This document shows positions 19,934 to 30,549 of a stretch of DNA of 64,000 nucleotides, one piece after another (position 1 is the stretch's first letter; the number at the start of each line of letters is the position of its first letter). The notes beneath the pieces are model-generated. The model was not told the origin of the DNA. It searched no databases and saw only the letters and a program-made list of their open reading frames with translations. The stretch is from Rhynchopus sp. YZ270_cl-10 (taxonomy: Eukaryota > Euglenozoa > Diplonemea > Diplonemida > Diplonemidae), in the NCBI GenBank assembly GCA_964035575.1, contig OZ037850.1, forward strand, positions 1,384,501 through 1,448,500. The letters run 5' to 3'. The translations under genes and the position numbers were made by a program.

Positions 19934-20373
19934 CTGGGGGGGGGCCGAATAGTAGACCCCGGGTCCACTATTAGGCGAACCGACGGGTATAAATCGGGGG
20001 TCTCAGAAAAAAAAAATTTTTTTTCCAAGTTGAATAGTAGACCCCCCCAAAAATTTTTTTCTGTATTTTTACTAAACCCCTCCTGTCGATGAGGCTGATA
20101 GGGTGTGTCAAAATATACTGATTTTTGCTTCTTTGGAAAGATTTGTCACAAAATCTATCCAAAGAAAGAAAAATCAATTTGAAATTTGTAGTTGATCCCC
20201 TCTAAAATTTTTCCGTGACTTCCGCAAAAAGTCAAAAAAAAAACGAAAACCTGGGGGGGGTCCACTATTCAACGGAAAAAAAATTTAAAAAAACCCAGAA
20301 TTCCCAGGGGGGGTCTACTATTCAAGGGGGGTCTACTATTCAGGGGGGGTCCACTATTCGGCCCCCCCCCCAG
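19934..20373. mobile_element. MITE with TA flanks, 440 bp
   Basis: Inverted ends CTGGGGGGGGGCCGAATAGT and its near-perfect complement at 20354-20373, each flanked by TA (19932-19933, 20374-20375). This fits a Tc1/mariner-like non-autonomous element. Inside, GGGGGTCTACTATTCA-type units recur on both sides. No transposase. Confidence 0.75.
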
Positions 20374-20429
20374 TAAAAAAACACGCAGGTCTCCTGTTGG
20401 TAACTGACACAGGCACTCCGCTAGGTACT

Positions 20430-20458
20430 AAAGTTCTGTTGATTGTCAACAGAACTTT
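20430..20458. repeat. Perfect 13-bp hairpin followed by T run
   Basis: AAAGTTCTGTTGA, loop TTG, TCAACAGAACTTT. It looks like a terminator fold, but nothing upstream is a small RNA gene that I can recognise. Confidence 0.5.
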
Positions 20459-20459
20459 T

Positions 20460-21248
20460 TGAAAATGGGGAAAAAAAGAAAAAAAAAAAAAGTTCTGCTA
20501 AGTGGTTCAGACCCGTTCTACCTGTCAAAAAAGCTCAGGAGAAGAAGATATGGAGAGGTGAGTGCTCAAACGTCCCAAAAAAGTCAAAATCGGGCGTTGG
20601 TAAAAAAAAAAGTTGCGTACCGTGCGCCTGCGGCGCAAGCATGTACCCCACCAACGTGGACCATCAACAGAATATTTTCAAAATCGGAAATCCTAGCGGA
20701 GAGCCTGAACTGACATATAAAAAAAAAAAAACTGTCGCAATCTCTGTTGGGATGTGAGATGTGTGACGTGTCTCTTTCTCCCAGTTTCAGACCAGCTGTG
20801 CGCTCCCGTAGGTGTACCGTCTCTCTGCATTGAGTTTTTTCTCCCTAGAGGTTGCACTTTGCCTTTTCTCCACAATAAGGAGCACACAAAAAAAACCCGT
20901 TTCCTTTGAGGCGGAGCCTGCCCTCCACCTCAAAACGACGTGGTCCTGCGAAACCCCCCCCAGATATGTTGTGTCCCCACAAAAACCACCTCCCCCACCC
21001 CCCATGTTCCGATGCCTAAGCAGAGGCTTGGGGGAGCTTACTAACTTTTCTGTTTACCCTTTTTTCTCTTCTTTCTTCACTTTTTACAAAAAAGCCCCCT
21101 CCTCCCCTCCTCCCCTCCTCCCCCCCTACCCTGATTTTCCTGTCACTTTCCTTTTTCTGACCTCCGTCAGCCTCCTCCCTGCTCTTCCTCCTCTTTGTTC
21201 ACCTTCACCACCACTACCCACAGAAGCTGCACATGACAACCAGGGGGT
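20460..21248. other. Spacer and upstream region of the third receptor
   Basis: A-rich at first, then strongly C/T-rich (about 21080-21215), then CAGAAG and CAGGGGGT just before the ATG at 21249. The last tract with its AGs is the likely trans-splice acceptor region. Confidence 0.5.
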
Positions 21249-24200
21249 ATGTTAAGTGCACTAACGCTGGCCTATGCGTGGGCGGTGTTTTTTTCTTCGC
21301 CGCAGGAGTTCACCCGGCTGTCGCCGTTTGTGCCTGCTGTGACGGGGTCAATGCGGAGGGTTTCTGCTGACGGGAATGTGGGGGCGTACTTTGTGGGGAA
21401 ATACGATGAGGGTGTTGACGTAGTGCGCTTTCCTAACACCCTCATCGCGTCGATAGCGACCTGGGCTGGCCACGTCATGGTGGACGACGGCAAGCTTTAT
21501 ATCCTAGGAGGTGAGCAAGCCTACCTAGATGTCTACAACCTCCCGACAGACCTCTCCAAGCTCACATCAGCAAGCCCCGTCAGAAGTCTCTACTATGCTC
21601 CTGTTGTGCGTTGCTTCCATGGCGTGGTGTGGAAGGACACAGTGTTTGCACAGTGCGAGCAGCCAGGAAGCACAGTGTATGTGTTCCCATTCGCGTCGAA
21701 CAAAGCAGTTGGCACAGACAAAATGACGACACCTCTGTCCAATGCCGCCATATGCGGGCTTGACACAGCAAAAGAGCTGCTCTACCTCACAGACCTGCAC
21801 GACCCAGACGCAGTGAACATCGTGGTCTACGACGTAAGTGTCGCGGGGGTCGTGACAGAGGTCACGCGGTTTGCGTCCCCAGGCGGATCCTGCACCTTCC
21901 GAGGCGATGATGTATTCATTTCGAGCTTCGGCATCTCTGTGTACTCATACCTGAACCCCACCGACACCACGCCAGTGCTGCGACAGGGCCCCCGCCCATC
22001 CGAGGTGAATCCAATAAAAATTATCGCCTGTGGGCAGTACATCATGGCCCAGTACTGGCTGGACTACGTCCGTCTCTTCGATGCAACGGTCGTCACGAAT
22101 ATAGTCGAAGTACAAGGTCTGACCTTGAACGAAAGCAGGCGCGAGTTGTGGGATTCGGCCCTTGTCAGCAACTCGTTTGTGGTTGCGGGGCACGACATGG
22201 TCCATGTTTTAGAGCTCAACTCCAACTCGCAAACGTTTGCCCCGCCAACGGCAGTCCCCACTCAGGTGCCCACCCCAGCACCACTGACGCAGACACCCGG
22301 GTCTGTGCTTGAGAAGTGGGGCTCAGGGTTCGATTCCTTCTCACGTGGGATCGCTGCAGACACTGCAACAAAGATGTATTACGTCTCGTCAGACTCGCGT
22401 GGCCTGCTTGCAGTCCGCTTTGATCATTCAGCGGGAACCGGGCAGATGAACGAAGTGGTTGCATTTGAGGCTGCGACATCGGAAGGTGTGTGCCTGAGCT
22501 CCTCTGGGACACGTCTGTACTCCTTCGGGGACAACACATTCAGTGTCAAAGACGTGAGCGACATATACAACACAAAGACGTTCACCACGATGTCGTCCAC
22601 AAACTACAACACAGTGAACAACTGTTCTGAGTCTGTTTACAACAGAGGTGCTGTGTACGCAATGTGCAACATCACGAACGGGGAGGGCGACTTCCCTTCC
22701 TTGGCACTGTTCAACGCCTCAGACGAGGGACCCCAGTACAAGTCGACAATGAGAAGCGGGGGAGGGTTTTGCATGGACACGGAACGCAACCTGCTGTTTG
22801 TTGTGAGCAGGGGATTCGGATCGCAGGTGAAGCCTGGCGACAGCATCACTGCATACGATGTGTCGGATCCGTTTGTGCTGATGCCTGCGTTCACTGTGGA
22901 GTCGCCAGGCGAGGCTGTGGTGCGCTGTGCTGTGCAGGGCAAATACCTGTTCCTTGGGGGTGCAAGTGGGATGCTGCAGGTGGTGGATGTGTCGCAGGCT
23001 GTGCCTGTCCGTGTGGATCAGGGGACGTGCTGCTCCCCCAACCTGCACTCCATCCGCACGTTTGCCTTCATTGGACACTACGGCCTGTCGCATGACAACT
23101 TGGGTGAGGTGGCTGCGATCGACCTGACAGACGTGACACAGCCACGTATCGTGCACAGCATCGACATGTCGCATGTGGGTCTTGGGCAGTCGCAGGTGAT
23201 GGACCAGTATTGGCTGGTTGTCTCCGAAACGGGTGTCATTCCGTTCAGAGTTGACCTTCCGCCCACCCCTGCACCGCCCACAGGTGTGCCACCAACAGCA
23301 GCACCTCTGACACCATACCCTCCGACGCTGTCCCCCCCGACACCGCATCCTCAGACCGACGCGCCACCAACGGCAGCACCTCTGACGCCACACCCGCCGA
23401 CAGATGTGCCAGCAACCACACCGCCTCGTACGCCGTCTCCTCCGACAGACGTGCCAAAGACGACGCCACCTCTGACACTGCCTCCTCCGACGGGTGTGCC
23501 AGACAGCACATCTCCTGGCACCACGTCTCCTCTGACATTGTTTCCTGCAACGCAAGCGCCAGTAACGACATCTCCCCTTACACAGTCTCCTCTGACACAG
23601 CCTCCCCTGACTCAGCCTCCTCTGACGCAGTCTCCTCCAACACCTGCGCCAACTGCTTTCCCCGTTACAGATGTCCCACCGACAGTGCAGCCTAGAGTTG
23701 ATCGCACCACCTCTGCACCCAACACAGTGCCGCCGCCAACGTCAGACGCGCCGGTCACAAAACCGCCTGCAACGGCCGCCCCCCAAGCTACAGCTGTGGC
23801 AACGCTGTCTCCTCCTGTGTACACCTTTGTCCGTTGGTGTGAGAACGACGCGACGTGCGAGGTGCATGGTGACGCGGAAGCAAAGTGTGTCATTGACAAG
23901 TGCGCATGCTCTCAGGAGAAGTACAACTCGCTTGAGGGGGTAAACGTGTGTATTGCAGCACCCGCAGGGGACGTGCGTTCTGTTGTTCTTGTTGTTCTGC
24001 AATGGGACACTGACTGCGCGAAGTACGACACCAAATTTGATGGCTACATCATCAGCACCTTGGAACGTGAGCTGGGGGGTGTTGCGAAAGGGAAGGAACG
24101 TCAGTGCAACGAAGCGGTGGGTGTGCGCCTTGCTATTGTGATGGCTGGGGCAGAGACGCAGAAGGTTGCGGAGGTGAACGTGGGAGAAAGCTTGGAGTCT

Positions 24201-26714
24201 ATGTACAAGCTTGACGAACGCTACATAAAAATGTTTGACCTAGGACCCGTTGTGTCGAGCATGATCATTGTTTCGAGGAGCTGTGGCACCTTGGGCTCGG
24301 AGGTGGGGCTACTGGACGAGAGCGGAAAGTGCTACTCCTATGCATGTTCGCCCACCTACACGCTGACTGCGGGTGTGTGCGTGCCGCCAGAGGAAGAAGG
24401 CAGTTCGTTCCCTGTTGTTGTCGTGATCATCATAGTAGCTGTGCTGCTGATTTGCTCCCTGGGTGCATTCTGCTTCTGGAAAAACAAGACCCAAAGTTTT
24501 GTTCCGATGACTGAAGAAGATGCCGACCGCCTTGACTCATTTCAGTTGGGTCTTGTTGACCACGAGAAGATCAGCGACACTCAAGAACTAGGCATTTTTG
24601 ATGACTCGCCGCCAACAAGTTCGTTTCAGTTTACCAGCGTGCCCACAGCAAACACTGTGACGAACACGATGATGTCTCAGCAAGAGAAGACGAAGCGCAC
24701 TGTAGTGGTGGTGTCACCACACCACACCGAGGGCGAAAGCATCAACAACACTATCCTGCAGACGCACCACGCTGCGAAGGACACCACCTTTGAGTTGTAC
24801 TTTGACGAGATGGACCGGACCGAGTTTGGCAGCATTTCTGGCCTGCTTGGCTACACCGACAGCAAGCACCACCGCATTGGCCCGTTCCACAACCAATCGT
24901 GCATTCAGTGGAGGACTGTGAAGCTGCTGGGAAGCGGTGCGTTCGGGACAGTGTACTCGGGTACGATCGGCGATGGCGGACACCTGCACGCGATGAAGGT
25001 ACACACACGCAAGAGCGAGGAGGAGGCACAGGAGGCTGTCACTCAGGTCAACATGTTCCGTGATATCGAGTGGCACAGAAACGTGGTGTCTGTGCACGAT
25101 GTGATCTACGTCTGCGACACACAGACGTTGTGCGTCTTCATGGACTTCGTAGATGGACCAACACTCGCAACACTCGCACAGGCAGGGATGGACGAGAAGG
25201 AAGCATCCCGTATACTCCTTCAAGTGGTGGCCGGGCTGAAGCACCTCCACTCACACGACCTGGTGCACAGGGATGTGAAGGGCGAGAACGTGCTTCTGTC
25301 TGCTGACAGGTCTGTGGCGAAGCTGTGCGACTTTGGCTGGTTGAAGACGCTTGGCGGAGGAACAATAGCCGGACCTGCGCTCTCAGTTCCGCAAACACAG
25401 GGCAACACACTTGCGGGGACACCTGGGTGGATGGCGCCTGAGGTCATTGACAATGGGACAGAGTTTGTGAAGAGCGGGAAGCCTGCGGACATCTACAGTG
25501 TTGGGTGCACGTTGTCTGAGGTGCAGAACAAGGGTGTTCCCCCTGGTCCTGAGGTCATGAACGTGTGGGCGTGGGTGGCGAAGGAGGAGGGGGCCGGGCC
25601 GAAGCCTCTGGAGAACATTGCAACAGGCATCAGCCCTGAGGCGACGTCTTTCATTGAGGATTGCCTGCAAGAAGATGCTGACAAACGTCCTACGATTGAG
25701 GAGCTTGAGAAGCACCCCTTCTTCACAACTATGTCCAGTCCCGCCCAGCCCGACACCACTACAAACTCAGCCAAGTTCAGCTGGCATATGAGGATGGAGC
25801 AACTCACCCAGAAAGAGATGGGCAGCTGGGCACAGACCGACACTCTTGGCGAAGGATCCTTCGGGACAGTGTATCTGGGACAGCTTCCCGATGCACGTCA
25901 GGTTGCAGTCAAGGTGATCACAGTGAAAAGCAAAGGGAACATTGCAGAACTGCGCAGGCAAGCCGAGGCAGAGTTCCGTCTACTGGAGACACTGCAGCAC
26001 CCTAACATTGTGCAGTGCCTTGGACACAACTGGTCAGGTGGACAGCTGCAGATCTTCATGGAGCTCGTCACTGGGGGGACAGTGCGGAACCTTGTGAAGC
26101 GAACTGTGGGGTCACGCCTGATGGACAGTGTTGTGTGTGTGTACACGAAGCAGGTGCTGGAAGCCTTGCAGTACCTGCATGGGGGTGCAAACGGACGGCC
26201 AGCCATTGCACATCGCGACATCAAGGGTGACAACCTTCTGATTGATCGGGAGGGCACCATCAAGCTTGCTGACTTTGGGTGCTCCAAGTTGTTTGAGGCG
26301 GAGACTGGTGGGTCGGGTGCGGAAACGTTTGTGGGGACACCGAACTGGATGGCACCTGAGGTGTTACGGATGAGGGGGGAGAGCGGGACACGGTCGTACG
26401 GGACGAAGTGTGACATCTGGTCTTTGGGGTGCACTATCATTGAGATGATGGGACACATGCCGTGGCGCACAAAGGACTGCACCTCTGCGTACGAAGTGAT
26501 GCGCCGCATCGACGACAGCACTGGTGGGCCTCCCCTCCCAAAGGGCGTGGCACCGTCCCTTGTCTCGTTCCTTGCTGCATGTTTCAAGCGCGACCCTGAA
26601 GAGCGTGCCTCCGCAGACACCCTTCTCGAATCACAATACATCGTTGACGGTGTCGACGGCACGTCCCGTTGGTTCCCTCGTGGTGAGTGTATAGAGGACG
26701 GTCCACTGCTCTGA
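21249..26714 (+). CDS. Intact receptor with tandem protein kinases (1821 aa)
   Basis: ATG at 21249 begins a signal peptide (MLSALTLAYAWAVFFSS). In order: a divergent N-terminal propeller-like region (about 20-345); a second propeller region nearly identical to the other two receptors (from TQTPGSVLEKWG); Pro/Thr stalk (about 671-858); Cys-rich module WCENDATCEVHGD; SEA-like domain (about 904-1045); membrane segment (about 1055-1078); juxtamembrane LGLVDHEKI. Kinase 1 follows with GSGAFG at 1228, Lys1250, HRD 1340-1342 and DFG 1361. Kinase 2 has GEGSFG at 1534, HRD 1655-1657 and DFG 1675. Both kinases keep every residue needed for catalysis and look like STE/MAP3K-type Ser/Thr kinases. The likely role is to pass an extracellular signal to cytosolic phosphorylation. 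The ligand is unknown. This is the complete member against which the other three can be compared. Confidence 0.92.
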   Translation: MLSALTLAYAWAVFFSSPQEFTRLSPFVPAVTGSMRRVSADGNVGAYFVGKYDEGVDVVRFPNTLIASIATWAGHVMVDDGKLYILGGEQAYLDVYNLPTDLSKLTSASPVRSLYYAPVVRCFHGVVWKDTVFAQCEQPGSTVYVFPFASNKAVGTDKMTTPLSNAAICGLDTAKELLYLTDLHDPDAVNIVVYDVSVAGVVTEVTRFASPGGSCTFRGDDVFISSFGISVYSYLNPTDTTPVLRQGPRPSEVNPIKIIACGQYIMAQYWLDYVRLFDATVVTNIVEVQGLTLNESRRELWDSALVSNSFVVAGHDMVHVLELNSNSQTFAPPTAVPTQVPTPAPLTQTPGSVLEKWGSGFDSFSRGIAADTATKMYYVSSDSRGLLAVRFDHSAGTGQMNEVVAFEAATSEGVCLSSSGTRLYSFGDNTFSVKDVSDIYNTKTFTTMSSTNYNTVNNCSESVYNRGAVYAMCNITNGEGDFPSLALFNASDEGPQYKSTMRSGGGFCMDTERNLLFVVSRGFGSQVKPGDSITAYDVSDPFVLMPAFTVESPGEAVVRCAVQGKYLFLGGASGMLQVVDVSQAVPVRVDQGTCCSPNLHSIRTFAFIGHYGLSHDNLGEVAAIDLTDVTQPRIVHSIDMSHVGLGQSQVMDQYWLVVSETGVIPFRVDLPPTPAPPTGVPPTAAPLTPYPPTLSPPTPHPQTDAPPTAAPLTPHPPTDVPATTPPRTPSPPTDVPKTTPPLTLPPPTGVPDSTSPGTTSPLTLFPATQAPVTTSPLTQSPLTQPPLTQPPLTQSPPTPAPTAFPVTDVPPTVQPRVDRTTSAPNTVPPPTSDAPVTKPPATAAPQATAVATLSPPVYTFVRWCENDATCEVHGDAEAKCVIDKCACSQEKYNSLEGVNVCIAAPAGDVRSVVLVVLQWDTDCAKYDTKFDGYIISTLERELGGVAKGKERQCNEAVGVRLAIVMAGAETQKVAEVNVGESLESMYKLDERYIKMFDLGPVVSSMIIVSRSCGTLGSEVGLLDESGKCYSYACSPTYTLTAGVCVPPEEEGSSFPVVVVIIIVAVLLICSLGAFCFWKNKTQSFVPMTEEDADRLDSFQLGLVDHEKISDTQELGIFDDSPPTSSFQFTSVPTANTVTNTMMSQQEKTKRTVVVVSPHHTEGESINNTILQTHHAAKDTTFELYFDEMDRTEFGSISGLLGYTDSKHHRIGPFHNQSCIQWRTVKLLGSGAFGTVYSGTIGDGGHLHAMKVHTRKSEEEAQEAVTQVNMFRDIEWHRNVVSVHDVIYVCDTQTLCVFMDFVDGPTLATLAQAGMDEKEASRILLQVVAGLKHLHSHDLVHRDVKGENVLLSADRSVAKLCDFGWLKTLGGGTIAGPALSVPQTQGNTLAGTPGWMAPEVIDNGTEFVKSGKPADIYSVGCTLSEVQNKGVPPGPEVMNVWAWVAKEEGAGPKPLENIATGISPEATSFIEDCLQEDADKRPTIEELEKHPFFTTMSSPAQPDTTTNSAKFSWHMRMEQLTQKEMGSWAQTDTLGEGSFGTVYLGQLPDARQVAVKVITVKSKGNIAELRRQAEAEFRLLETLQHPNIVQCLGHNWSGGQLQIFMELVTGGTVRNLVKRTVGSRLMDSVVCVYTKQVLEALQYLHGGANGRPAIAHRDIKGDNLLIDREGTIKLADFGCSKLFEAETGGSGAETFVGTPNWMAPEVLRMRGESGTRSYGTKCDIWSLGCTIIEMMGHMPWRTKDCTSAYEVMRRIDDSTGGPPLPKGVAPSLVSFLAACFKRDPEERASADTLLESQYIVDGVDGTSRWFPRGECIEDGPLL

Positions 26715-28002
26715 TGAGACCCATGACACAATCCACTCCAGTAGGGTGGAGGCTTTTGTGAAGTTTTTCAACTTACCTTCCTTCACCCCCCTGTAAGGGC
26801 AACCGTAGGTGAAGTAAGGTATAGTATTGAAATCGATGTGGGGGGGGGAGTAAAGGGTCAATTTTACAAAACCAGATTTTGAGGAAAATTTTAGCCGAAA
26901 ATGGGCCCCACGTATAAGGAACCGGGCTCATATTTCTCAAAATTTAAGTGCTCAAAAAATTGTCCAATTTTCCAGATTGACCCCACCACTGCACGGGCGG
27001 ATCCCAAAAATGCAAATAAGGACCCTTTTTAATTTGTTCTCTTGAAATGTGTAATTTCATGTTTTCGCGAAAAAAATAACAACTGATCCTACAAGGGTTG
27101 AAGGAAGGTGGTTGAAAACAACAATAACAACAAGGACAAGTAATTGCTAAGAAAAAAGCGGGTGTGCTGTGGAAACCTCCGCGCGATTTTCGAAACCACC
27201 GTAGCATCCTGGCGATTTGCTGGTGTGATCGATGTGTTGTAGTCTGTGCATTCTGTGTTCCTTCCGCACTGCTCCAACGACGACTACAATGTGGGGAGCC
27301 TGTGGACAAAAACGAGCTGGACCACGCCCAGCCTGCCGAGCGGGCGTCCAACAACGCTATCGAGCAGATGGTGCTGGACGAAGAGGACAGCCCCCCTTCT
27401 TGAACGTTTCAGATGCTGGAGTCCCAGTGGGTCTGGCAGTGTACGAAGAGCGTTAGCATACCTGCAGAAGAGCAGAAAGCTGGGCTTATTGTAGATTATT
27501 TCTACAGGATGGAATTCCACATCACACCCCGTTTTTTTTCCGATAGCAATTACTTGTTTTTTTTTTTTGGGGGGGGAAATATTGGACCTCCCCCAAGCTA
27601 ATATAATGAATCCAGAATTCGGAATTTTAATGAGTCTTTGTGCGTGCTCTGATCAGTTTATTTTTGTTTGAAAGAACGTTTTGTTGTCATATTATTTTGT
27701 GGGAGATGCTTGGTATGGGGTTGGAGGGTGGGGTGAGGAGAAGAACTCCTTACAAAAAAAATACTTTGCGAATACCTCGAATAAATGTTTGTTCGCTCCG
27801 CTCTTTTTGTGGACGAGATACGAACTTAGTTTTTTTATGTATACTTTTTGAAAGAGGTCGCGTGATTCGCCGAGCGGTTGTGAACCGCCTCCGTTCTCTG
27901 ACGGTACGGAACACTCACGTCCCACCCTTTTGCATGATGCTCGACTGAGATGCGTTTTAGCACGTTTCAACTACTCTTTTTTTTTCTTCTTCCATTTGAT
28001 CA
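26715..28002. other. Spacer with a possible small coding remnant
   Basis: No clear gene. A GC-rich patch at 27164-27403 is open for 79 residues on the plus strand and ends ELDHAQPAERASNNAIEQMV plus an acidic tail. This is more protein-like than its surroundings, but I recognise no family and it may be a remnant. About 26960-27010 resembles the 42.4-42.7 kb repeat (TTGACCCCACCAC...CGG). Confidence 0.4.
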
Positions 28003-28059
28003 AGGTGACTAAGCACGAGAGGCTTTGAATCATCTTATAAACCTTTCTTTTTTTTTCAG
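28003..28059 (+). repeat. CACGAGAGG motif, subfamily A (best intron-like copy)
   Basis: AAG|GTGACTAAGCACGAGAGG, then CTTTGAATCATCTTATAAAC, then a T/C tract ending CAG at about 28059. It starts like a 5' splice site and ends like a 3' splice site about 55 bp later. Confidence 0.65.
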
Positions 28060-28505
28060 AACCTCTCTCCGAATCACAACGCACAAAACCGGGAAGAAGG
28101 AGCTCGATAGTGAATATACCTTTATTTGTTTCTTCTTTTTTTTTTTTTTCTTTCTGGGGGGGACTTTTGCTTCCCTTCTGAGTGCTGTGCAAGCTCCATG
28201 GAGGATAGCAGGTGTCCCGAACGTTTTTTCTTTTTTTCTTTTTGTTGTGAAAAACACATTGCAACAGGAAAAAAAAAAGGAAGCAAAACATGGAAAAATG
28301 CGAGGGTGAGTTATTTTTCTTTGCGTGCTGCTTAACTGCAAAACCTGCCGTTATTTAGGGTAGTTTTTCCCCTTCCCCCACTTATTTCCGTTAGTCTCCC
28401 CACCGACACGATGGTGAAGTAAATGCCTTGATTTGTGGTTTCTACTTGTGGTTTCACCGTTGTAAGCTACGTCCCCACGGCTTTCGTGCCACCAAGTATC
28501 TTTTT

Positions 28506-28566
28506 TTAAGGTGACTAAGCACGAGAGGCTTAGGGTCATCTTATAAACTTTTCTTTTTTTTTTTTG
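28506..28566 (+). repeat. CACGAGAGG motif, subfamily A
   Basis: AAG|GTGACTAAGCACGAGAGG, then CTTAGGGTCATCTTATAAAC and a T tract. Identical in its core to the copies at 28003 and 60485. Confidence 0.65.
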
Positions 28567-28719
28567 GCCTCAAAGAGGTTTCCTCTTCGCAGGCCAGGTA
28601 GTCAGTGGGAGCGTATTGCAGTAATAAAAACATCACCACAGAATATTTATTACACACTTTACGCACAAACAAAAATATAAAGGTGTTCCCAGTTTTGTAT
28701 TACGCGCTTACGGGTTAAG

Positions 28720-28742
28720 GCACTCTCTCTCTCTCTCTCTCC
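28720..28742. repeat. (CT)n microsatellite
   Basis: Uninterrupted CT dinucleotides. A second such run lies at about 60190-60212. Confidence 0.8.
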
Positions 28743-29555
28743 CCCACCCCATTTTTTTTTGAAATTCAATACACATACTTGAAGCAAGAAAAAAAAATGG
28801 GGTGCAGCCACTCCAATGGCAAAACGGCACGAAATCATTTTATCGAAAAAGGCATCCAGATGTATCATTTATTTGCAATGCTTCTGCGTCCGCCGATGGT
28901 GAGGCGTTTGCAAAGATGTGGCGAAAAAAAAAAAAAAAGACAAAATAAAAATTGAAAATTGATTGATCTTCTCTTCTAAACAGAACTTTGCCAAGATGAT
29001 GTGTGTGCCGGTAAGGTCCGTGCATCTCTTCTATATCTTTATTATCTTTCCTCCCGCCGTATCCAAGGTCGTAGCGAGAGTGGTTCTCCCTCCCTTTTTT
29101 TAACCAGGGAAACCGCTCATCTCGGGAGCACGTTCTATACCAATATGTTCTTTTCAAACAGTGAGGTGTGTGTGTGAGGATGCGCATTCATCTTTCCACG
29201 TTTATTAGTTATGTTTTTTTTCACAAATTTGTCCCGGTGATTTGAGAAAATCGGTGCAGGGTTTTACGCTGCAAAAAAAGAAGCGAATCCGGCTTCCTCA
29301 GGAGAGGTGTCCCGTTACATCGCGGGATCTTTCAATCATGGTTGACCATGTGACCCGGGGAACATGCTGTTTTCCTACGTTTACATGCTAAAACATGAAA
29401 AACGCATTTTATTTAGCACCCGGAGTATATGGTCACCGCGAGTTTTAATACGCATACAGTATCCCTGTCAGGCCCCTGACAGGTGTAATTAAGTAGTACT
29501 TACAAGATGGTTTTTTTCTTCTAATTTTTCTCTTTTGTTTGTGGTTCCTAGGCAC
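28743..29555. other. Spacer
   Basis: No gene. About 28880-28915 contains TGCGTCCGCCGATGGTGAGG then CGTTTGCA, which recurs in shorter form at about 13733 and 29752. Confidence 0.5.
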
Positions 29556-29598
29556 GGCTTGGGTTTATCTCAGCAACTTCCTCTCCTTCTCTTTCAAA

Positions 29599-29670
29599 CT
29601 CGAGGTGACTTAACATGAGAGGCTTTGGTGCATACAACACATGTTTTGTGGGTTTGCATCATACAAGAAC
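29599..29670 (+). repeat. CACGAGAGG-like motif, variant
   Basis: GAG|GTGACTTAACATGAGAGG, then CTTTGGTGCATACAACAC. The same sequence recurs at 40980-41055 as part of the segmental duplication. Confidence 0.55.
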
Positions 29671-30314
29671 ACATCTACTCGTTACGACTAGTAGTTCCAC
29701 TTATACCTCTGACTAGTCCGTCGTGGGAACAGCAGGAGGAGGGGACGGCAATGAACAGTGAGGCGTTTGCAGTTTCCCTCTCCTTGTTCTGCGACTCCCT
29801 TCAGCCACGGCCATTTGTTTATTGTTGTGGTTGGTTTTATATTACCATCGTTTCTTTGTCTGTGCCTTCGCGGAAGACTGTAATTTGGTCCCCCTTTTTT
29901 TGCGAGGGTTTTTCAAAGTTGATACCATGCAAAGACAGGTTTAAAGGAAGGTTGGTGACCTTTTTTTCTGAAAAGAAAACACAAAAAAAAATCACGAGTG
30001 AAATTTGTGAACCAACCTGGGTGACGAAATTAGCGTGGAAACTGCTCGGGGTTTTTGAACGGATTTTTTTCGGTGGGTTGGAACGTGTCTTTTATTATCC
30101 CCCTTTTTTTTTTGCGTTCAGGCTTTTGTGTTACTTTTTGATTATTTTTTTTTTCCCCCATCAGTTTTGTTCCTTCTTCTGTTTGGTAGCAACGTGCTCC
30201 ATGACACGTACCCCCAAAACCTTTTATTTGCTTTTGGGTTTGGCGGGTTTTTAAAAATTGATTCATTTTTTTTTTTTTTTTGTGAGACGTTCGAACCCAG
30301 GGGAGGGGTGTGTC

Positions 30315-30444
30315 TAATGGTCGCAGTATTGCGATGGGATCCCATTGGAATACGCAAAATACATCAAAATACATCACAAAACACGTGTTTTGTGATGTAT
30401 TTTGCGTATTCCAATGGGCTCCCATCACAATACTGCCACCATTA
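30315..30444. mobile_element. 130-bp palindromic MITE with 8-bp target duplication
   Basis: A near-complete palindrome with ends TAATGGTCGCAGTATTG and its complement. It is flanked by GGTGTGTC (30307-30314 and 30445-30452). The duplicate segment at 43094-43101 has a single GGTGTGTC and no insert, so the empty site is visible in the same window. The 8-bp duplication points to a hAT-type transposase in trans. Its ends differ from those of the 9.6 kb hAT element. Confidence 0.92.
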
Positions 30445-30549
30445 GGTGTGTCCCCCACGTCTTTTTTTATATATCCAAGAAAAGCGTAAAACACACCCCC
30501 AAGCGATCCTCTGGCAATATTCAACTGCAAAAAAGAGGGCTATCTTTTG

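Larger units (their letters stand above)
29556..30549 (+). repeat. Segmental duplication, copy 1 (left part)
   Basis: Matches 40956-43190 in blocks: GAGGTGACTTAACATGAGAG (29601 and 40982), the 190 bp from TTCCCTCTCCTTGTTCTGCG (29773 and 41417), GTGAACCAACCTGGGTGACG (30006 and 41732) and AAGCGATCC(T/C)CTGGCAATAT (30500 and 43155). Differences between copies are mostly clean insertions, which makes each copy an empty-site record for the other. The duplication resumes at 36901 after the retroelement block. Confidence 0.85.

Noticed and set aside
20430-20470. Bacterial-type terminator (hairpin plus T run)
   Set aside because: The window is eukaryotic and no transcript unit ends there; T runs are everywhere in the spacers.
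27850-27915. tRNA-like sequence (GCCGAGCGGTTG with some stem potential)
   Set aside because: It resembles an A box of a Leu or Ser tRNA but lacks a B box (GGTTCGAAT-like) and an acceptor stem.
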